From Actinoplanes sp. TFC3 (GTDB taxonomy: Bacteria; Actinomycetota; Actinomycetes; Mycobacteriales; Micromonosporaceae): a stretch of DNA of 40,141 nt. Under the pieces are notes generated by a model, which saw only the letters and a program-made list of their open reading frames with translations, ran no database searches and was not told where the DNA came from. The stretch spans positions 305,904 through 346,044 of the forward strand of contig NZ_LOJP01000002.1 of assembly GCF_001553785.1 (NCBI RefSeq), given 5' to 3'. The translations under genes and the position numbers were made by a program. Positions 21,421-30,099 of this stretch are shown here, piece by piece. Every line of letters starts with the position of its first letter. Position 1 is the stretch's first letter.

Positions 21421-22980
21421 CTACGATCCGTTGACGACCGTTTTGAAATAGCCGGTGCAGGCGGTGTTGAGCTGCGTGTACGACACCCCGAAAGCCTTTT
21501 CCGCCGCCTCATCGGAGCCCAGGTCCTGCCGGAGCACCCCGTTCACGAACTTCATCATCTTGGTCTCGCCGTACTTGCCGACCATGCAATTCACGGCGAG
21601 GTATCCGTACCCGTAAAGCTCATTGGCCTCGTCATCGCCGGCATGATCGCCCAGCGCGTCCAGACGCATATCCCTCGGAATGGTTCTGCCTTTCAGGGCT
21701 GCCACCCGGCCGTTCGACAGCTTGGTACGCGGCAGCACACCGATGTACTCGGCAATGCCCTCCTTGAGCCACGAATCAAGATCCAGCACGACATCGGTGC
21801 CGGCCGGAACCCCCTGCAACGTCACCACATGTCCGAACTCGTGCCGCAACGTGGTCGCAAGCTCCTCTCCGCCGCCCACCTCGCTCATCTCCAGCACCAC
21901 ATCGGTCCCCACCACCCCCGTCTGATGGGCATACCCGACCGCGTACGAGGCCTTCTCCCCGCCGTACCAGGTGGAACGCCATTCCTTGTCCCCGGCCAGA
22001 TAGAGGTGATACTTCGCAGGCCGAGCCCCGGTGTAGCGCGCGAACTCGTCGGCTTCGAGTGCTGCTTTGTCCGCTGCCGCTGTAACTTCTTGGAGCCGGG
22101 CACGCTGGCTTGGCGGGGCAGCTACGACGACTCGCTGGCCGGTGGCGAAGGTGAGGTTGGTGCTCTGCCACGGCGGTTGGTTTTCGCCCTTCTGGGTCAG
22201 CCCTACGATTTTGTAGACGCCGTTGCGCTTGTCGAGCTTCAACATTTGCTTGATCGTGGGCACGTCAGGACTGCTTGGTTCGTACGCTGGTTCCTTCGAC
22301 GGGCACTTGAGCACGTGCAGGCAGTACGGAACCGTGAGGTGCGCTTCGATCTCGCTGTGCCCAAAGCCTTCGACCGGCACAAAATCGGGGAAGTAATCCC
22401 AGCCGGTTACGCCGAGCGCCCGCATCGAGTCGTAGAGGCGCTGGTATTCGGCCTGAAGTTGCGGCTGCCCCGGATCAACGGCGGCCAGGAAAGCCTGCTC
22501 ATCCCCGGCCACCAGCGCGCGGGCCTGAGCGTCGATAACGCTCCGAGCACCAGACCAGGACGCCATGCCCTGCTGCTCGGCAAACCAGACTTTGTCCTTC
22601 TCGCGTTCCTGGTTCCACCGCATCGAGGTGTACCACCGCTGAAACGCCAGCCCGCCACCACCCAGGAACAGGAGGGCGGCGAGGCTCCCGGAGATCCACT
22701 TGATCCGGCGACGCCTGCACACCTCGGGCGAAACAAAGGGGGTGACAATGCCCAGGCGGTCGCGGCGGCGTTGCCGGGCTCGGCGGATGAGCAGCACCAT
22801 GCCGGTGATCAGGCTGGCTACGAGGAGCAGAAAGACGGCCACAGTGGGGAGAAACAGCCAGCCGGGGAGGCCTTCGGAGGCGAGAGCGGGCTCCGGCTGC
22901 TGAGGAGCAGCAATCGCTGGGGTTGCTGCAGATGCCAGGGTTGCCGTCAGGCTCCCCAGGAACCACCAAGCCCGCCGCAT
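21421..22980 (-). CDS. Membrane-anchored gluzincin metalloprotease (peptidase MA-like)
   Basis: The protein is 519 residues from ATG 22980; the frame is open further upstream, but the longer head is Arg-rich and lacks a signal. There is a signal peptide (residues 1-24), membrane segments at about 37-62 and 94-112, then an extracytoplasmic domain. HEFGH at residues 380-384 with WLKEGIAEY (Glu407) forms the HEXXH plus E zinc site of the gluzincin group (peptidase MA, PF13485-like). Downstream of the mycosin gene by 135 bases, so it may process T7SS products or cell-wall proteins. Substrate unknown. Confidence 0.85.
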   Translation of the reverse strand: MRRAWWFLGSLTATLASAATPAIAAPQQPEPALASEGLPGWLFLPTVAVFLLLVASLITGMVLLIRRARQRRRDRLGIVTPFVSPEVCRRRRIKWISGSLAALLFLGGGGLAFQRWYTSMRWNQEREKDKVWFAEQQGMASWSGARSVIDAQARALVAGDEQAFLAAVDPGQPQLQAEYQRLYDSMRALGVTGWDYFPDFVPVEGFGHSEIEAHLTVPYCLHVLKCPSKEPAYEPSSPDVPTIKQMLKLDKRNGVYKIVGLTQKGENQPPWQSTNLTFATGQRVVVAAPPSQRARLQEVTAAADKAALEADEFARYTGARPAKYHLYLAGDKEWRSTWYGGEKASYAVGYAHQTGVVGTDVVLEMSEVGGGEELATTLRHEFGHVVTLQGVPAGTDVVLDLDSWLKEGIAEYIGVLPRTKLSNGRVAALKGRTIPRDMRLDALGDHAGDDEANELYGYGYLAVNCMVGKYGETKMMKFVNGVLRQDLGSDEAAEKAFGVSYTQLNTACTGYFKTVVNGS

Positions 22981-23115
22981 CTCAGTTACCCCCGTTGATG
23001 TCGAAGCCGCCCGAGTATCGCATCGAGTGCGGGATCGGCGCTGCCCGTCGACGCGTGCTTCGGGGCCATGCGACCTCATCGCCGAGAGGTTTTCTGCTCG
23101 CTGAACGGACGGGAG

Positions 23116-24249
23116 CTATGCCGTCCTACGGCGGCGGATCAGCACGACGACGAGAGCGATCAAGCCCACCACGAGAACCACAACTGCTCCCAGCGCAATG
23201 GGGAACAGCCAGTCCGGCAGCCCTGGGGGAACCGGCTTGGCCTGGTAGGGCTGACCCGCGACCGGAGCGGAACTCGCGGACGCCGCCACTGCGTCCGGAT
23301 CCGCGGCGGGCTGGGGGCCGGTAAGCGCGTCCAGGAGGTTGAGCGCGCCGGCTCCGTAGTAGTCATCACGGCCCTTGTCACCGCGGTCGGTGGCGGTGCC
23401 GAGAAGGCGGGCCTCGACCTGGTTCGCGGTGATGCCGGGGTACTTGGCATAGATCAACGCGGCGGCCGCCGAGACGAGGCCGGCTGCACAGCTGGTGCCG
23501 GTAATGCTGACGTAGTTTTCCTCTGAGCTGGCACCAGGAAGGTCGACGCCGGGAGCCGCGATATCGACATGCCGGTTGTGCACCGACGTGGAATCGATCT
23601 TGCCATCCTTGCCGAGGCTACCGACGGTGATGACCTCATCGTATGCGCCTGGGTACTGCGGCTCGTTGCCCTCTTTCGCTTCGTTACCGGAGGAGGCCAC
23701 CAAGGTCACTCCGGCAGCACGAGCCTTGCGAATGGCTTCGTGCAAGGCATCCGACGCAGCAACCTCGAACGACATGTTAATGACCTTGGCACCTTGCTCA
23801 ACCGCCCAGTCGATGCCCTGTGCCACCAAAGTAGGGTTGTTGACGGGTGTAATTGGAAGGATCTTGGCGTCGGGTGCAATACCCCGTACGCCTGAGTCGC
23901 CACCGCTGCCGTGACCTTGGCCAGCGATGAGGCCCGCAATGCCAGTGCCGTGGTCTTTGCTGTCGAAGTTATTTAAAGGTTGATGGTCCACCATGGATTG
24001 GCCAGGCAGCACCACACCCTTGAGATCGGGATGGGTGCGGTCCACGCCGCTGTCGATCAGCGCCACCGTCACGCCCTTACCGGTGCTGACCTGCTGAGCC
24101 TCCGATACTTTGAGGTCGTCCCAGTACCACTGCATATCGCGGATGCGGTCGGCGCGCGCAGGCGTGGTCGGCAGTGTCACCGCAAGCAGGGTGACCAACG
24201 CGGCCACGCCTCGCAACCAGGCCAGGCTTGGTAACCGGCCGAGGCTCAC
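23116..24249 (-). CDS. mycP: Mycosin (subtilisin-like T7SS protease)
   Basis: This 377-residue protein starts at GTG 24249 in a GTGA overlap with the upstream gene; the TTG three codons earlier is unlikely. A signal peptide covers about 1-33. The S8 catalytic triad is Asp66 (DSGVD), His100 (DHGTGIAG) and Ser253 (GTSCAAG). A Pro/Ala stalk and a C-terminal membrane segment with RRRR end (about 346-373) match mycosins of ESX systems, which stabilise the secretion complex and process substrates such as EspB. No EccB/C/D gene lies near, so it either serves a core encoded elsewhere or is a stand-alone copy. Confidence 0.85.
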   Translation of the reverse strand: MSLGRLPSLAWLRGVAALVTLLAVTLPTTPARADRIRDMQWYWDDLKVSEAQQVSTGKGVTVALIDSGVDRTHPDLKGVVLPGQSMVDHQPLNNFDSKDHGTGIAGLIAGQGHGSGGDSGVRGIAPDAKILPITPVNNPTLVAQGIDWAVEQGAKVINMSFEVAASDALHEAIRKARAAGVTLVASSGNEAKEGNEPQYPGAYDEVITVGSLGKDGKIDSTSVHNRHVDIAAPGVDLPGASSEENYVSITGTSCAAGLVSAAAALIYAKYPGITANQVEARLLGTATDRGDKGRDDYYGAGALNLLDALTGPQPAADPDAVAASASSAPVAGQPYQAKPVPPGLPDWLFPIALGAVVVLVVGLIALVVVLIRRRRTA

Positions 24250-25745
24250 GGGCGCCAACCGATCACATTGGGACCAGGGTCATGGGTGCCACCGTCGCCA
24301 GCCGGGTTGATGACGGGGTCCACACCCTCCGCGACCTGCCACGGGTTGTCGGGGTCGAATGGAGGCTGACTACCGTCACCGTGGGACCGCTTGTTTCCGC
24401 GACCAGCGCCCGACATTATTGAGGAACTGGATCCGTTCCGCTCTTCCGGCAGCCAGGACGGCCGCGGCGGACGGTTCCGCTCGATCTCCTCGGGCGACAT
24501 GGCGCCAGCGACAGACCGCCCAGCACCCGGGCGCCCCACGCCGCGTCCAGCGACACCGCCGCGTCCGCCAACGCCGCCGCCAATACCGCCGGCCGCACCG
24601 CCTCGTCCGACGCCGGGCTGGCCAACACCGCCAGCCACGCCACGCCCAGCACCGCCGACCGTCTCGCCGATCACCGCACCCGAAGGCAAGGCGCGACCAA
24701 TACCGGAGCGGACCCCCCTGGCTCCTCGGCCACCGACACCACCAGCGCCAGGCACGCCGACACCACCGACGCGCCCACCGCCGATGCCCTCGCCGGGCAA
24801 TGCTGTGCCGCCTCTGGTGGGGGATCCGACGCCGCGACCTCCTCCGCCGGCAATCGGGCCCACGCCGGGCGGAATGAAGCCGGGCGTGCCGACGCCACCA
24901 CCGGTCTCGGGCAAGGTGCCAGGGCCAGGCGGATTGATGCCGGGCTGGGTGCCTGCGGGTGGAGTGATGACACCGGACAATCCCGGGCCAACGCCGGGCG
25001 TTGTGGTGATGGGATTGCCGCCAGGAGTTCCGGTCCCCGGTGTGCCGTTGGAGGGGCTTCCCGGGTCTGCACCGGTCGACCCGTCTGGGATCCTTGGATC
25101 GTGGGTCGGCAGCGGTGGCGGCGGGTTGTGCGGCACATCGTAGTCGAAGCTGCCGCCGCCATTTGAGCTTCCGGAGCCGCCGGAACCGGAACCCGGCCGT
25201 GTGCCTGACGCGCCGAGATTGCCGATGCTCTTCTTCTCGTCCTTTAGTGTCTCTGGTTTCAACGTGTACGGCGGAGGAACGGCGAGCTTCGGCATGTTCT
25301 CGCCCACGATCGACTCCGCGTTGGCCATGATGGCCCGCGCCTGGTTGTCGATTTCGTCCTCGGCGTGGTCCCACCAGGCCGGCTTGATGTCGTGGGCCTT
25401 CTCATGGTGCTGCTGGTAGAGCGGCTCAATCTTGTTCTTGGCCTGCCGCAGCGCCTCGAGAATGTTGGCCAGTCCGGTCGCGGTGTCGTTTGCCTCAGCG
25501 CGCGCGGCTTCCATGCGAGCCAGCAACGTGTCGAGTTCCTTGACGAAGGCCTCGGAGGACTTGTTCTCGCCCGGTGGCCATGCGGCGATCAGCTTGTTCT
25601 TGGCGTTCTCAAGCAGCCCGCGCTGGTCCTTCACCGCATCGGACATGTCACCCCAGGCCGCGACCTGGCGCCAAGCCTCAGGATCGTCCTCGTTGGCCAC
25701 CATCGACCACAAGCGAGGGGTGTTGTACTGGTTCCAGTCGGTCAT
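24246..25745 (-). CDS. Gly/Pro-rich WXG-type T7SS substrate (cassette D)
   Basis: This 499-residue protein has an N-terminal helical module (1-150) with WGDMSDAVKDQRGLLENAKN and a Trp-Pro-Pro-Gly turn (AAWPPGENKSSEAFVKELDT). KPAWWDHAEDEIDNQARAIM then ends the bundle, as in WXG/PPE-like substrates. From residue 170 to 420 it is nearly all Gly, Pro, Ala, Val and Arg with many GVGxPG and GGxG units. The end (DNPWQVAEGVDPVINPAGDG) is short and acidic. It overlaps the start of the mycosin (GTGA) and the stop of the 137-residue partner (ATGA), so the three are one operon. EspB/EspE-like export is the likely fate. Confidence 0.8.
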   Translation of the reverse strand: MTDWNQYNTPRLWSMVANEDDPEAWRQVAAWGDMSDAVKDQRGLLENAKNKLIAAWPPGENKSSEAFVKELDTLLARMEAARAEANDTATGLANILEALRQAKNKIEPLYQQHHEKAHDIKPAWWDHAEDEIDNQARAIMANAESIVGENMPKLAVPPPYTLKPETLKDEKKSIGNLGASGTRPGSGSGGSGSSNGGGSFDYDVPHNPPPPLPTHDPRIPDGSTGADPGSPSNGTPGTGTPGGNPITTTPGVGPGLSGVITPPAGTQPGINPPGPGTLPETGGGVGTPGFIPPGVGPIAGGGGRGVGSPTRGGTALPGEGIGGGRVGGVGVPGAGGVGGRGARGVRSGIGRALPSGAVIGETVGGAGRGVAGGVGQPGVGRGGAAGGIGGGVGGRGGVAGRGVGRPGAGRSVAGAMSPEEIERNRPPRPSWLPEERNGSSSSIMSGAGRGNKRSHGDGSQPPFDPDNPWQVAEGVDPVINPAGDGGTHDPGPNVIGWRP

Positions 25746-26155
25746 TGCGGCACCGCCTGTCCGCCGCGGGGAGAGTTACCGTCAACCGCCAGGAAGGCTG
25801 CGCGGGCCTCTGCCCAAGCCTCGTAGAGCGCTTTGTCGGCCGCCTCTGTGGACTTCGCGGCCCGAGCGTCGGACTCGTTGAGCATGGCGGCTACTTTCTC
25901 TGCCGCGTTGGCGAGCAAGCGTGCCGCCTTAACGTACTCCGTGAGGTTGGTCTGCGACGCTCCAAGGCTCAGGGCGTACCGAGCCTTGGCCGCGAGAACT
26001 ACTTCGCTGGCGTTGCCCTGGCCGAAGCGAATGCCCTCTTGGAACTGCACGTTCGCCCGGTCTCTGGCCGGTTCGAGGAACACGTCTGTGTCCGCGTGCA
26101 CTTCCTTGGAGAAGTTGGACAGCCCACCTGTCTCGACGTTGATTCCGTCACCCAC
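25742..26155 (-). CDS. Small WXG/EspC-like partner (cassette D)
   Basis: This 137-residue protein starts at a GTG. It is helical (GLSNFSKEVHADTDVFLEPA; GIRFGQGNASEVVLAAKARY; LLANAAEKVAAMLNESDARA), with the arrangement of small ESX partners, but it lacks a clean Trp-x-Gly. Its stop overlaps the next start (ATGA). It is the first gene of the cassette D operon; 88 bases separate it from the dapC stop, which probably contain the promoter. It probably forms a heterodimer with the Gly/Pro-rich substrate. Confidence 0.7.
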   Translation of the reverse strand: MGDGINVETGGLSNFSKEVHADTDVFLEPARDRANVQFQEGIRFGQGNASEVVLAAKARYALSLGASQTNLTEYVKAARLLANAAEKVAAMLNESDARAAKSTEAADKALYEAWAEARAAFLAVDGNSPRGGQAVPQ

Positions 26156-26243
26156 GACAGCCTCCCCGTTCGTCCCGCCGTCACAGCTGCGCCCTTGAGA
26201 GTAGCGACCGGAGGCGATGAACGGGTACCCGCCCGGACCAGGG

Positions 26244-27332
26244 CTAGCTTGACAGTCGAGCCGCTGCCGCTTTCACGCGTTCATCGGTGGCCGTCAACGC
26301 GATCCGCACGTGCTGTGCTGCCGCTGGGCCGTAGAAAGCGCCGGGAGCTGCCAGGATGCCGCGTTCGGCCAGCCAGGCGACGGTTTTCCAGCAGTCCTCG
26401 CCGCGGGTGGACCAGAGGTAGAGGCCCGCGTCCGAATGGTCGATGCGGAAGCCGGCTGCTTGCAAAGCCGTGCGGAGAGTCTCACGACGAGCTGCGTAGC
26501 GTTCACGCTGCGAAACTACGTGCGCCTCGTCTTCCAGGGCTGCCACCATCGCCGCCTGCACCGGGGCGGGCACGATCATGCCGGCGTGCTTGCGGACGGC
26601 CAGCAGTTCGCCGACGATCGCCGGGTCGCCTGCCACGAAGCCTGCCCGGTAGCCGGCCAGGTTGGAGCGTTTGGACAGCGAGTGGACCGCCAGCACTCCG
26701 CGGTAATCCCCGCCGGTCACCTCGTCGGCGAGCACCGACACCGGCTCGGACGAAAAGCCCAGGGAGTGGTAGCACTCGTCGCTTGCTACCACGGCGCCGC
26801 GCTCGCGGGCCCAGTCGACAACCTTGCGCAGGTGCGCGGCGGGGAGGACCTTGCCCGTGGGGTTGGACGGGGAGTTGATCCAGATCAGCTTGACCCGGGG
26901 GTCCGGGCCCAGGGCGGTCAGCGAGTCTGCGCGGACCACCTCGGCTCCGGTCAGCTTGACCCCGACCTCGTACGTCGGGTAGCAGACCTGCGGGATCACG
27001 ACCACGTCCCCGGGGCCGACGCCCAGCAGGGTCGGCAGCCACGCCACAAGCTCCTTCGAGCCGATGGTGGGCAGGACTGTGGGCGTACCGGAGGCTCCGC
27101 ACGATCGCGACAACCAGCCGGCAATCGCCGCACGCAGCGCCGGGGTCCCCGCGGTCAGCGGATAGCCCGGCGCGTCCGACGCAGCCGCCAGGGCAGCCTG
27201 GACCGCCGCCGGCACCGGGTCGACGGGTGTGCCGACCGAGAGGTCGACGATGCCGTCGGGGTGCGCGGCGGCGATGGCCTTGGCCGGCTCCAGCAGGTCC
27301 CAGGGGAAATCAGGCAGCGATGCCGACAACAC
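26244..27332 (-). CDS. dapC: Succinyldiaminopimelate aminotransferase (DapC-like)
   Basis: This 362-residue protein starts at GTG 27332, two bases after the fdxA stop. It is a fold-type I PLP aminotransferase: YPLTAGTPALRAAIAGWL, INSPSNPTG (157-160 NPTG), a DECYHS motif near 185, and the PLP lysine Lys221 in HSLSKRSNLAGYRAGF. In actinobacteria the gene next to fdxA/fdxC is the DapC-type enzyme of the succinylase branch of lysine/diaminopimelate synthesis. The longer open frame upstream runs through fdxA and is rejected. The assignment to succinyl-DAP rather than a related amino acid rests on synteny. Confidence 0.9.
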   Translation of the reverse strand: MLSASLPDFPWDLLEPAKAIAAAHPDGIVDLSVGTPVDPVPAAVQAALAAASDAPGYPLTAGTPALRAAIAGWLSRSCGASGTPTVLPTIGSKELVAWLPTLLGVGPGDVVVIPQVCYPTYEVGVKLTGAEVVRADSLTALGPDPRVKLIWINSPSNPTGKVLPAAHLRKVVDWARERGAVVASDECYHSLGFSSEPVSVLADEVTGGDYRGVLAVHSLSKRSNLAGYRAGFVAGDPAIVGELLAVRKHAGMIVPAPVQAAMVAALEDEAHVVSQRERYAARRETLRTALQAAGFRIDHSDAGLYLWSTRGEDCWKTVAWLAERGILAAPGAFYGPAAAQHVRIALTATDERVKAAAARLSS

Positions 27333-27334
27333 GG

Positions 27335-27661
27335 TCAGTGCGCATCCCCGCGCGGCGCCTGAGCGGCCACGAACGTTGCGTCCTTCTCGACCTTGCCGAC
27401 CTTGGAAGCGCCGCCGGGCGAGCCCAGGTCCTCGAAGAACTCGTAGTTGGCGTTCGTGTAGTCCTTCCACTGGTCCGGGACGTCGTCCTCGTAGAAGATC
27501 GCTTCGACCGGGCAGACCGGCTCGCAGGCCCCGCAGTCGACGCACTCATCGGGGTGGATGTAGAGCATCCGGTTGCCCTCGTAGATGCAGTCGACGGGGC
27601 ATTCCTCGATGCATGCCTTGTCGAGAACATCGACGCAGGGCTCAGCGATGATGTAGGTCAC
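27335..27661 (-). CDS. fdxA: 7Fe ferredoxin
   Basis: This 108-residue ferredoxin starts at a GTG at 27661 after GGAAGGG. Cysteines follow the 7Fe pattern: Cys9, Cys17 and Cys50 for the 3Fe-4S cluster, Cys21, Cys40, Cys43 and Cys46 for the 4Fe-4S cluster, and Cys25 free. The C-terminal 40 residues are an actinobacterial-type extension (DQWKDYTNANYEFFEDLGSP). It is an electron carrier to cytochrome P450 or other reductases. Its stop is two bases from the dapC start, so the two are cotranscribed, as in M. tuberculosis fdxC next to the aminotransferase. Confidence 0.95.
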   Translation of the reverse strand: MTYIIAEPCVDVLDKACIEECPVDCIYEGNRMLYIHPDECVDCGACEPVCPVEAIFYEDDVPDQWKDYTNANYEFFEDLGSPGGASKVGKVEKDATFVAAQAPRGDAH

Positions 27662-27743
27662 GGGTCTTTCCCTTCCAGAGCCTCACTGCGGGAAGCGCAG
27701 CGGTACGGGCAGAGCCTAGTATCTCGCCGGGAGGAGGTGGCAC

Positions 27744-28736
27744 GTGCTCCGACGGCAAGATGTGGGACACCGGGTGGTGGTCCGCCGAATTGTAGGCGTT
27801 TCCCAGGATCGCCCACTTTTCTCGGATGCGCTTGGAGAGCTGGTCGAGTTGACCGAGACGGATCTCACTATCGCTACGGCAAAGGGCACCTTGCGCGTAC
27901 CCCTCAAGGACGTGCACCGGGCCAAGCGTGTGCCCGCGACCCGGCGTCCTCCGGCGGCCGACGTGATGGCTCTGGAGCTGGCCGCGAACGACGCCTGGCC
28001 GGCTCCGACGCAGGCCAGGCTGGGTTCCTGGATCCTGCGAGCGGCCGGCAACTGGACCGGGCGAGCCAACTCGGCCTTGGCCATCGGTGATCCCGATCGC
28101 ACTTTGGCAGAGGCCATCGACGCCGTCGAGCACTGGTACCGCGCCCGCGACCAGCGACCGATGATCAACACTCCGATGCCGCTGGCCGCGCCGGTCAGCG
28201 CCGCGCTGGACGCCCGCGGCTGGACTGCCCGGCCGCTCACGCTGGTGCAGACGGCACGGGTGGCCGCGCTGGTCGACGCGGTGCCCGCCCGGCCGGACCT
28301 GCCGACGGTCGAGCTCGCGGACGCTCCGACCGACGCCTGGTACGAAATGGTTGCCGAACACAAGGGTTCCTTGCCCATTTCAGCCCAGCGCATTCTCACC
28401 GGAGTGCAGGATGCTGTTTTCGCCTTCGTGCACGACGACGACGGCACGCTGATCGCGGTGGCCCGGGCGGCGGTGACCGGTCCTGATCGCTGGCTGGGCA
28501 TCTCGCTGCTGCAGACCGCCCCGGCCGCCCGTCGGCGTGGGGTGGCGGCGCACGTGCTGCGCGCGGCCGGGCAGTGGGCCCTGCAGCAACGGGCTACGCG
28601 GGCCTACCTGCAGGTGGAGGAGCGGAATACCGCAGCGGTGGCGTTGTACCAGAAGCTGGGCTTTCAGACACATCACACGTATCTGACCCGGGAAGCGCCT
28701 GAGCCCGGCGCAACGTGCGGGCGCAGCGAGCAATGA
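27744..28736 (+). CDS. GNAT acetyltransferase with N-terminal SH3-like domain
   Basis: This 330-residue protein starts at GTG 27744 after a GGAGGAGG site. Residues 1-65 form a small beta-barrel (GHRVVVRRIVG; LVELTETDLTIATAKGTLRV; PLKDVHRAKRVPATRRPP). Residues of about 190-315 form the GNAT fold with acetyl-CoA site APAARRRGVAAHVLRAAGQW and the C-terminal VEERNTAAVALYQKLGFQTH. The domain order recalls the Rv0428c family of GNATs. It transfers an acetyl group to an unknown amine. Its C-terminus overlaps the convergent YndJ-type gene by 143 bases. Confidence 0.87.
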   Translation: MLRRQDVGHRVVVRRIVGVSQDRPLFSDALGELVELTETDLTIATAKGTLRVPLKDVHRAKRVPATRRPPAADVMALELAANDAWPAPTQARLGSWILRAAGNWTGRANSALAIGDPDRTLAEAIDAVEHWYRARDQRPMINTPMPLAAPVSAALDARGWTARPLTLVQTARVAALVDAVPARPDLPTVELADAPTDAWYEMVAEHKGSLPISAQRILTGVQDAVFAFVHDDDGTLIAVARAAVTGPDRWLGISLLQTAPAARRRGVAAHVLRAAGQWALQQRATRAYLQVEERNTAAVALYQKLGFQTHHTYLTREAPEPGATCGRSEQ

Positions 28737-29919
28737 AGAGCCACTGCACGAACGGCACGATCGGCCCGGCAAGCTTGGAGATCAGGAGCGCTGGCCGAGA
28801 ACGAACAGCCACCTCGAACCGTACGACCCCCGCTGCGTCCATCACCACGGCGAAAGCCTCCTCCCCGTCGAACGTGTGCCCCGGCAACGCCAGGTAGGAC
28901 AGCTCTGTCCGGTCGGCTTCGCGCACCACGTCGATGACCAGGCACGGCTCAGGCACCCGCAGGCGCCCGAACCCCAGCCTCGACAAGATCCGCAGTCCCG
29001 GTTCGGCCGGCGGCGTACCCGGCTCCACCCAGGCGCCCGCCCGGCGATGCATCTCCCAGCTCAGCAGGGCCTGCGACGCCATCTGGAAACGTTCCCGCCC
29101 GTTGCCGATGCGATGCGACCACCGATGCGCCGACCAGGGCTGCTCACGCCGGACCCAAGCCACGACCAGGGCGGTCAGCACTGCGCAGGCGTTGAGGATG
29201 CCGTGGGTCAGCACCATCCACGTCACATTCAGATGGGGTACGTCCAAGACCTCGCCGCCCGCGTACAGCAGCGCCAAGCCCATCGTCACCACGCTCAACC
29301 CGAGCAGCATCCGCGCGGCGCGACCAGCCAGAGCCGCGATGGCCAGCCACAGACCGCTCGTCAGCAACCCGGCGCCGAGCAGCTCGATCAGGTCGCCGGT
29401 GTGCTGGCCGAGCGGGGTGCGACCGACTAGGAAACCCAGTCCGACCAGGGCCACCCCGGCCGGGGCCAGCGCTCGGGCCACACGCCGGACGGGTTGAGCA
29501 AGGGCGAGGAGCAGCAGGGCACCGAAGCCGGCTACGTGGAAGTGGGCGGCGGTCAGGCCCAGGACACCGGCTTCGAAGCCGAGGACGTCATAGCCGCCAC
29601 GCTCGGCCAGCAGTCCCGCGGCGGCTACCGGCAGGCACAGCGCCGCAAACGCTGGAAGGGCGCGGTGTCGCAGCACCAGCGGTACGGCTAGGCAGGCCAG
29701 CAGGTAGGGCACACAGAGCAGAGCCGCAGGTAGGCCGCGCGGTAGCGATAGGGCTACCACTGCGGGGATTGCCGCCGCGGGCCACCAGTGCACCAGGCGC
29801 CTGCCACGGCCGAGGGCGCTCAGGCCCAGCGGGACGAAGGTCAGGACGCACAGGGCGACCACCAGGTGCAGGGCGGTCCAACCGGGGTCGCTCAGGCTGG
29901 GAACTCCACTCGTGGCCAT
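28594..29919 (-). CDS. YndJ-like membrane protein fused to DUF1990
   Basis: The protein is 441 residues from ATG 29919 after GGGAGG. It has eight or more membrane segments in residues of about 8-260 (LGLTAAHFHVAGFGALLLLA is a YndJ signature). A cytoplasmic DUF1990/UPF0548-type domain follows, with ERFQMASQALLSWEMHRRAG, LPGHTFDGEEAFAVVMD and PALLISKLAGPIVPFVQWLF-IARC. This domain order is found in YndJ-type proteins. The last 40 residues are read antisense to the GNAT gene and look non-conserved, so the true stop may have been lost. Possible regulation by the duplicated operator upstream. Confidence 0.83.
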   Translation of the reverse strand: MATSGVPSLSDPGWTALHLVVALCVLTFVPLGLSALGRGRRLVHWWPAAAIPAVVALSLPRGLPAALLCVPYLLACLAVPLVLRHRALPAFAALCLPVAAAGLLAERGGYDVLGFEAGVLGLTAAHFHVAGFGALLLLALAQPVRRVARALAPAGVALVGLGFLVGRTPLGQHTGDLIELLGAGLLTSGLWLAIAALAGRAARMLLGLSVVTMGLALLYAGGEVLDVPHLNVTWMVLTHGILNACAVLTALVVAWVRREQPWSAHRWSHRIGNGRERFQMASQALLSWEMHRRAGAWVEPGTPPAEPGLRILSRLGFGRLRVPEPCLVIDVVREADRTELSYLALPGHTFDGEEAFAVVMDAAGVVRFEVAVRSRPALLISKLAGPIVPFVQWLFIARCARTLRRAQALPGSDTCDVSESPASGTTPPLRYSAPPPAGRPA

Positions 29920-29937
29920 GACGCCTCCCACTGATGT

Positions 29938-29986
29938 TTGAGCAATCGCTCAACAGCAGAGTAGAGCTGTTTAAGCGATCGCTCAA
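29938..29986. promoter_or_regulatory. Duplicated TTGAGCGATCGCTCAA-type operator
   Basis: TTGAGCAATCGCTCAA at 29938-29953 and TTAAGCGATCGCTCAA at 29971-29986 are near-perfect palindromes, 33 bp centre to centre (three helix turns), just upstream of the YndJ/DUF1990 gene. The size and symmetry suit a TetR-family dimer pair. No TetR gene is nearby, so the regulator is either a global one or encoded elsewhere. Confidence 0.8.
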
Positions 29987-30099
29987 GACGGGGTGTGAGT
30001 GAGGGCGGCGACAGGTTCCGCGATCCCGGGGGACGGCGTGCGGGTAGCAGGAGCGGCCCTAGGGTCTGCCTCGCAGGAGATGGCCGGGCTGCGACGGGC
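29987..30099. other. Intergenic, no gene seen
   Basis: The 113 bases between the operators and the stop of the next minus-strand gene contain no supported gene or clear terminator. Confidence 0.4.

Noticed and set aside
20695..22998. Plus-strand open frame of 767 codons
   Set aside because: It is the antisense of the propeller and gluzincin genes; its translation has no signal or domain, and the minus-strand genes have starts, motifs and binding sites.
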